A stretch of DNA of 22,779 nt from Microcaldota archaeon (lineage in GTDB: Archaea > Micrarchaeota > Micrarchaeia > Anstonellales > Anstonellaceae). The position numbers and the translations under genes are program-made. The stretch's first letter is position 1, and every line of letters starts with the position of its first letter. The notes under the pieces were generated by a model that saw nothing but the letters and a program-made list of their open reading frames with translations, did no database searches and was not told the origin of the DNA. The stretch lies in assembly GCA_021813025.1 (NCBI GenBank), contig JAKAME010000015.1:1-22779 (forward strand), read 5' to 3'. This document shows, in pieces, positions 20,800-22,779 of the stretch.

Positions 20800-21288
20800 T
20801 CAGCGGATTTTCTCGAACTTGCCCACTTTGCGGTTCTTCACCACGTTGGAGGGGTTGAAGCAGTGGCCGTTCATGACCACGTAGACTCCGTGCGGCAGGG
20901 ATTTTGCGTAGGCGATGGCGGTGCCCAGGTTGAACAGCCCGTCAGAGCTGCCGAACTTGTAGGGAATCATGGCGCCGGTGAGCACCACTGTCTTGTCGCG
21001 GATGTTGGCCTGCAGCAGCTTGGCAGTTTCGACCATGGTGTCGGTGCCGTGGGTGATGACTATTTTGTCGTCCGGGCATGAGCGGCAGTTCTCCAGTATG
21101 ATGCGCCGGTCGTAGTCCTTCATCGACAGGCTGTCCATCATCATGAGGGTGCGTATTTCGCAGTCGGTTTCGCAGCGCGCGAGGCGCAGCATCTCCGGCA
21201 CGTGGCTTTCCTTGAAATACAGCGTGCCGTTCAGCTCGTTGTATTCCTTGTCGAAAGTCCCTCCGGTGACGAATATCCTGACGGTCAT
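20800..21288 (-). CDS. Single-domain L-asparaginase homologue (N-terminal domain only)
   Basis: The start at 21288 gives 162 residues (MTVRIFVTGGTFDKEY). The asparaginase/glutaminase N-terminal domain is clear: TGGTF with the nucleophile-position T11, MMDSLSM (D52, S53), ITHGTDTMVETA (T82, D83) and KTVVLTGAMIPY with K99, so the TTDK catalytic set is present. FGSSDGLFNLGTA follows as usual. Ordinary asparaginases are about 320-340 residues with a second domain that helps form the active site across subunits; this protein ends after the first. Because the frame closes cleanly without decay it looks like a real short family member. It may hydrolyse asparagine or another amide, or bind amino acids. 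An ATG at 21303 in the same frame is a possible earlier start. Confidence 0.82.
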   Translation of the reverse strand: MTVRIFVTGGTFDKEYNELNGTLYFKESHVPEMLRLARCETDCEIRTLMMMDSLSMKDYDRRIILENCRSCPDDKIVITHGTDTMVETAKLLQANIRDKTVVLTGAMIPYKFGSSDGLFNLGTAIAYAKSLPHGVYVVMNGHCFNPSNVVKNRKVGKFEKIR

Positions 21289-21360
21289 TACGCTCAACTC
21301 CATGATGGATGCTTGCCTATCAGATGCTTCGCAGATATTTTGTAGGGGGTGAAACCCTCA

Positions 21361-21389
21361 GGGGGACATGGATAATTCAGGTGTTCCCC
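21361..21389. repeat. Hairpin just downstream of tRNA-Trp
   Basis: gggggaca and tgttcccc pair over 8 bp with one G-T pair, beginning about 10 nt beyond the tRNA 3' end. It could help terminate or process the tRNA precursor. Confidence 0.35.
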
Positions 21390-21398
21390 ATATGGGAG

Positions 21399-21505
21399 TG
21401 GGATCGTAGGGATTTGAACCCTAACATGCAGGTTTCTTTTCGGCCATTCTCCGTGGAGAAAGCCAACCTGGAGCCTGCCGCGCTACCAGCTTACGCCACG
21501 ACCCC
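21399..21505 (-). tRNA. tRNA-Trp (anticodon CCA) with a 34-nt intron
   Basis: The acceptor stem GGGGTCG pairs with CGATCCC (one G-U), D stem GCGT with GCGC, anticodon stem GCAGG with CCTGC, and T stem TAGGG with CCCTA around TTCAAAT. The spliced tRNA has 73 nt; CCA is not encoded. The anticodon loop CTCCAG/A gives anticodon CCA (tryptophan). It is interrupted after position 37 by an intron at 21434-21467. A box A on this strand (around 21531-21537) lies 28 nt upstream of the 5' end. Confidence 0.92.
21434..21467 (-). other. Intron of tRNA-Trp at position 37/38
   Basis: The 34-nt insertion contains a hairpin (ttctcc with ggagaa) extended by GGC with GCC, flanked by unpaired nucleotides at both splice sites. 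This agrees with the bulge-helix-bulge form cut by the archaeal tRNA splicing endonuclease. Position 37/38 is the canonical archaeal intron site, and tRNA-Trp is the tRNA most often interrupted in Archaea. Confidence 0.82.
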
Positions 21506-21530
21506 GACAAAGTGAATTGGCGTGGAAGGA

Positions 21531-21537
21531 ATTAAAG
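21531..21537 (-). promoter_or_regulatory. Box A of tRNA-Trp
   Basis: CTTTAATT on the minus strand lies about 28 nt upstream of the tRNA 5' end, the right spacing for transcription to begin at or near the mature end. Confidence 0.5.
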
Positions 21538-21547
21538 AAGGTTTGGC

Positions 21548-22576
21548 TCATTGCCTCGTCAGCTCGAACGTGCCCCGGGCGCCAAAGTCCGCGGTTCTCC
21601 AAGTGCCGGAGATGGCGGAGTCAGAAACCGAGTTGGCGAGAAGGATGAGGCGCCTGTGCGGCGCCCGGAAGGGCCCGCCGGACAGGTCGGTGGAGCTGGC
21701 CCACAGCGCGCGCTCGTCGTCAGGCAGCGGCTGGAACGTGATTTCAAGCTTTCCCCTGCTCCAGCCGACATAAATGTCAACCGATTTTCGGCCAACGCTG
21801 GTGGGCGCGATGCGGCAGTAGCTCTCGCTCGGCTGGCGGAGAACGCCCTCTTTTCCCTCCAGCGTGGCGTCAGTCAGCTCCACGTTTCTGGTTTTGGAAG
21901 CCGCTACAAACCCGTCCTCGGCCTTGAAGGACACGGTCCAGCTTTCCGAGAAAGCGCCCTCCGAGTCCCCGAGGCAGGGGGCGTAGTTTCCATTATGCTC
22001 CGAGTATGTGCCGCTCAGCGTGCCTTTCCATGTGCTGATTTGTACTGCAGGCGGCTCGGGCGCTGGCGCGGGCTGGGGCGCTGGCGCAGGCTCAGGTTCG
22101 GGCTGCGGCTGCGGGGCCGGCCCCTCCTCTTTTGGCGCCACATGAATGGCGGCTTGCCGGCATCCTTCCGTTCCGAACCCGTCGCGGGCGCACACGCTGA
22201 ACGCAAAGTCTCCCTCCAGGGTGGGCGTGCCTTCCACCACGCCGTTCAAATTCAGGCGAAGGCCGGGGGGCAGGAAGCCCCCGCTCATGCCGATTGAAAG
22301 CGAATAGGGCGGGCGGCCGCCAACCGGATTTGTCGCGGGCTCAAGCCCGCCGCAGACCGGCCCCTCGCGCGGCAGAGGCTCACAGAAGGAAAACACATAC
22401 GGCTCGCCCACGCGCCCGTCGGGGGGATTGGCTGGCGAGGGAAAAGTAATTGCATTTTCGTTTGCGCCGTTTCCGGCCGGCTGCGCCGGCGCGGGGGCGG
22501 GCGGAATGAGGCAGCCCGACAATGCCAGCCCAAGCACTGCCAGCAGGACGAACACATGCATTTTTGACACGCGCAT
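21548..22576 (-). CDS. Secreted lipoprotein with an Ig-like (He_PIG-type) domain
   Basis: This 342-residue protein has a lipoprotein signal with lipobox LALSGC (Cys22). A short Pro/Ala linker is followed by an Ig-like domain at about residues 45-148. The part GGRPPYSLSIG...LPPGLRLNLNGVVEGTPT..G.FAFSVCARD matches the pattern of He_PIG/cadherin-like domains found in surface adhesins. A Pro/Glu/Ala-rich linker (about 150-175, PQPEPEPAPAPQPAPAP) leads to a C-terminal beta-rich domain of about 165 residues (WKGTLSGTYSEHNGNY... ending FGARGTFELTRQ) that I do not recognise. Several cysteines (CEPLPREGPVC, CARDGFGTEGC) probably form disulphides outside the cell. ATG at 22561 (MHVFVLL) is an alternative start that keeps the lipobox. 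Likely a ligand-binding or adhesive surface protein. Confidence 0.8.
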   Translation of the reverse strand: MRVSKMHVFVLLAVLGLALSGCLIPPAPAPAQPAGNGANENAITFPSPANPPDGRVGEPYVFSFCEPLPREGPVCGGLEPATNPVGGRPPYSLSIGMSGGFLPPGLRLNLNGVVEGTPTLEGDFAFSVCARDGFGTEGCRQAAIHVAPKEEGPAPQPQPEPEPAPAPQPAPAPEPPAVQISTWKGTLSGTYSEHNGNYAPCLGDSEGAFSESWTVSFKAEDGFVAASKTRNVELTDATLEGKEGVLRQPSESYCRIAPTSVGRKSVDIYVGWSRGKLEITFQPLPDDERALWASSTDLSGGPFRAPHRRLILLANSVSDSAISGTWRTADFGARGTFELTRQ

Positions 22577-22722
22577 CCCCCCTTTCAGCTGCCTTTCCGC
22601 GGCCGCTCCAAAAAAGCCGGCGGATTCCTGCCAAGCTGGGCGGCTTGCGCCGCGGCCCGGATGTTCCTGCCCGATTGCAACGTGTCTTATCCCGCATTAA
22701 TGTCCTCTCGGTAAATAAAATC

Positions 22723-22779
22723 ATGCAAACGCTCGAACCTTGGCAGATTACGGAGATAATCCACCGGAGGAACTGGGGC
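22723..22779 (+). CDS. Possible start of a plus-strand gene (partial, runs off the window)
   Basis: An ATG opens a frame that has no stop in the remaining 19 codons (MQTLEPWQITEIIHRRNWG). attaat at 22696-22701 lies about 25 nt upstream and could be its box A, which fits the leaderless pattern of this genome. Too little is visible to name it, and a chance frame is possible. Confidence 0.4.
   Translation, partial: MQTLEPWQITEIIHRRNWG

Overview
The window reads as an archaeal chromosome segment with high GC content and dense coding. The evidence for Archaea is: TATA-like box A elements about 26-28 nt upstream of many start codons (leaderless or near-leaderless genes), a short archaeal-type PurA, an archaeal-type LeuRS, a Trm5-family tRNA methyltransferase, a tRNA-Trp(CCA) with an intron after position 37, tRNAs without encoded CCA, and a pilin with a class III (QSSTEY) signal peptide. 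Many small lipoproteins and surface proteins together with the pilus locus are reminiscent of DPANN-type archaea (Micrarchaeota/Diapherotrites-like). That placement is inference only.

Region 1 (1-4947, minus strand) is a type IV pilus-like locus. A canonical class III prepilin and three further small proteins with one N-terminal membrane helix are translationally coupled or nearly so. They are followed by a secretion ATPase with its own box A and by a GspF/TadC-type membrane protein that runs off the left edge. A palindromic TTTAAA element sits between the pilin and the divergent DHH phosphoesterase gene (5003-6106, plus).

Region 2 (6100-8000) is accessory. It holds a membrane-anchored TPR protein of visibly lower GC, a small two-helix membrane protein, a gene-free stretch of about 380 nt with a long hairpin, a box A and three successive hairpins, and tRNA-Thr(GGT). 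Fragments of the tRNA 3' end are repeated next to it, like an attachment-site scar.

Region 3 (8085-16759) carries purA, a divergent 1072-residue cell-surface protein with about 80 N-glycosylation sequons and a Ser/Thr/Pro stalk, a small membrane protein, and the leuS-trm5 pair on the minus strand.

Region 4 (16830-18170) has two overlapping small unknown genes and a compact IS200-type insertion sequence. The sequence upstream of its tnpA folds into a hairpin that contains the ribosome binding site.

Region 5 (18168-22779) is a minus-strand series: an unknown protein, a ComEC-like metallo-beta-lactamase-fold lipoprotein that has lost its metal ligands, a voltage-sensor-like membrane protein, a single-domain asparaginase homologue, the intron-containing tRNA-Trp, and a lipoprotein with an Ig-like domain. 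A plus-strand gene may start at the right edge. The cell envelope is the recurring theme: the pilus locus, the sequon-rich surface protein, two lipoproteins and several small membrane proteins.
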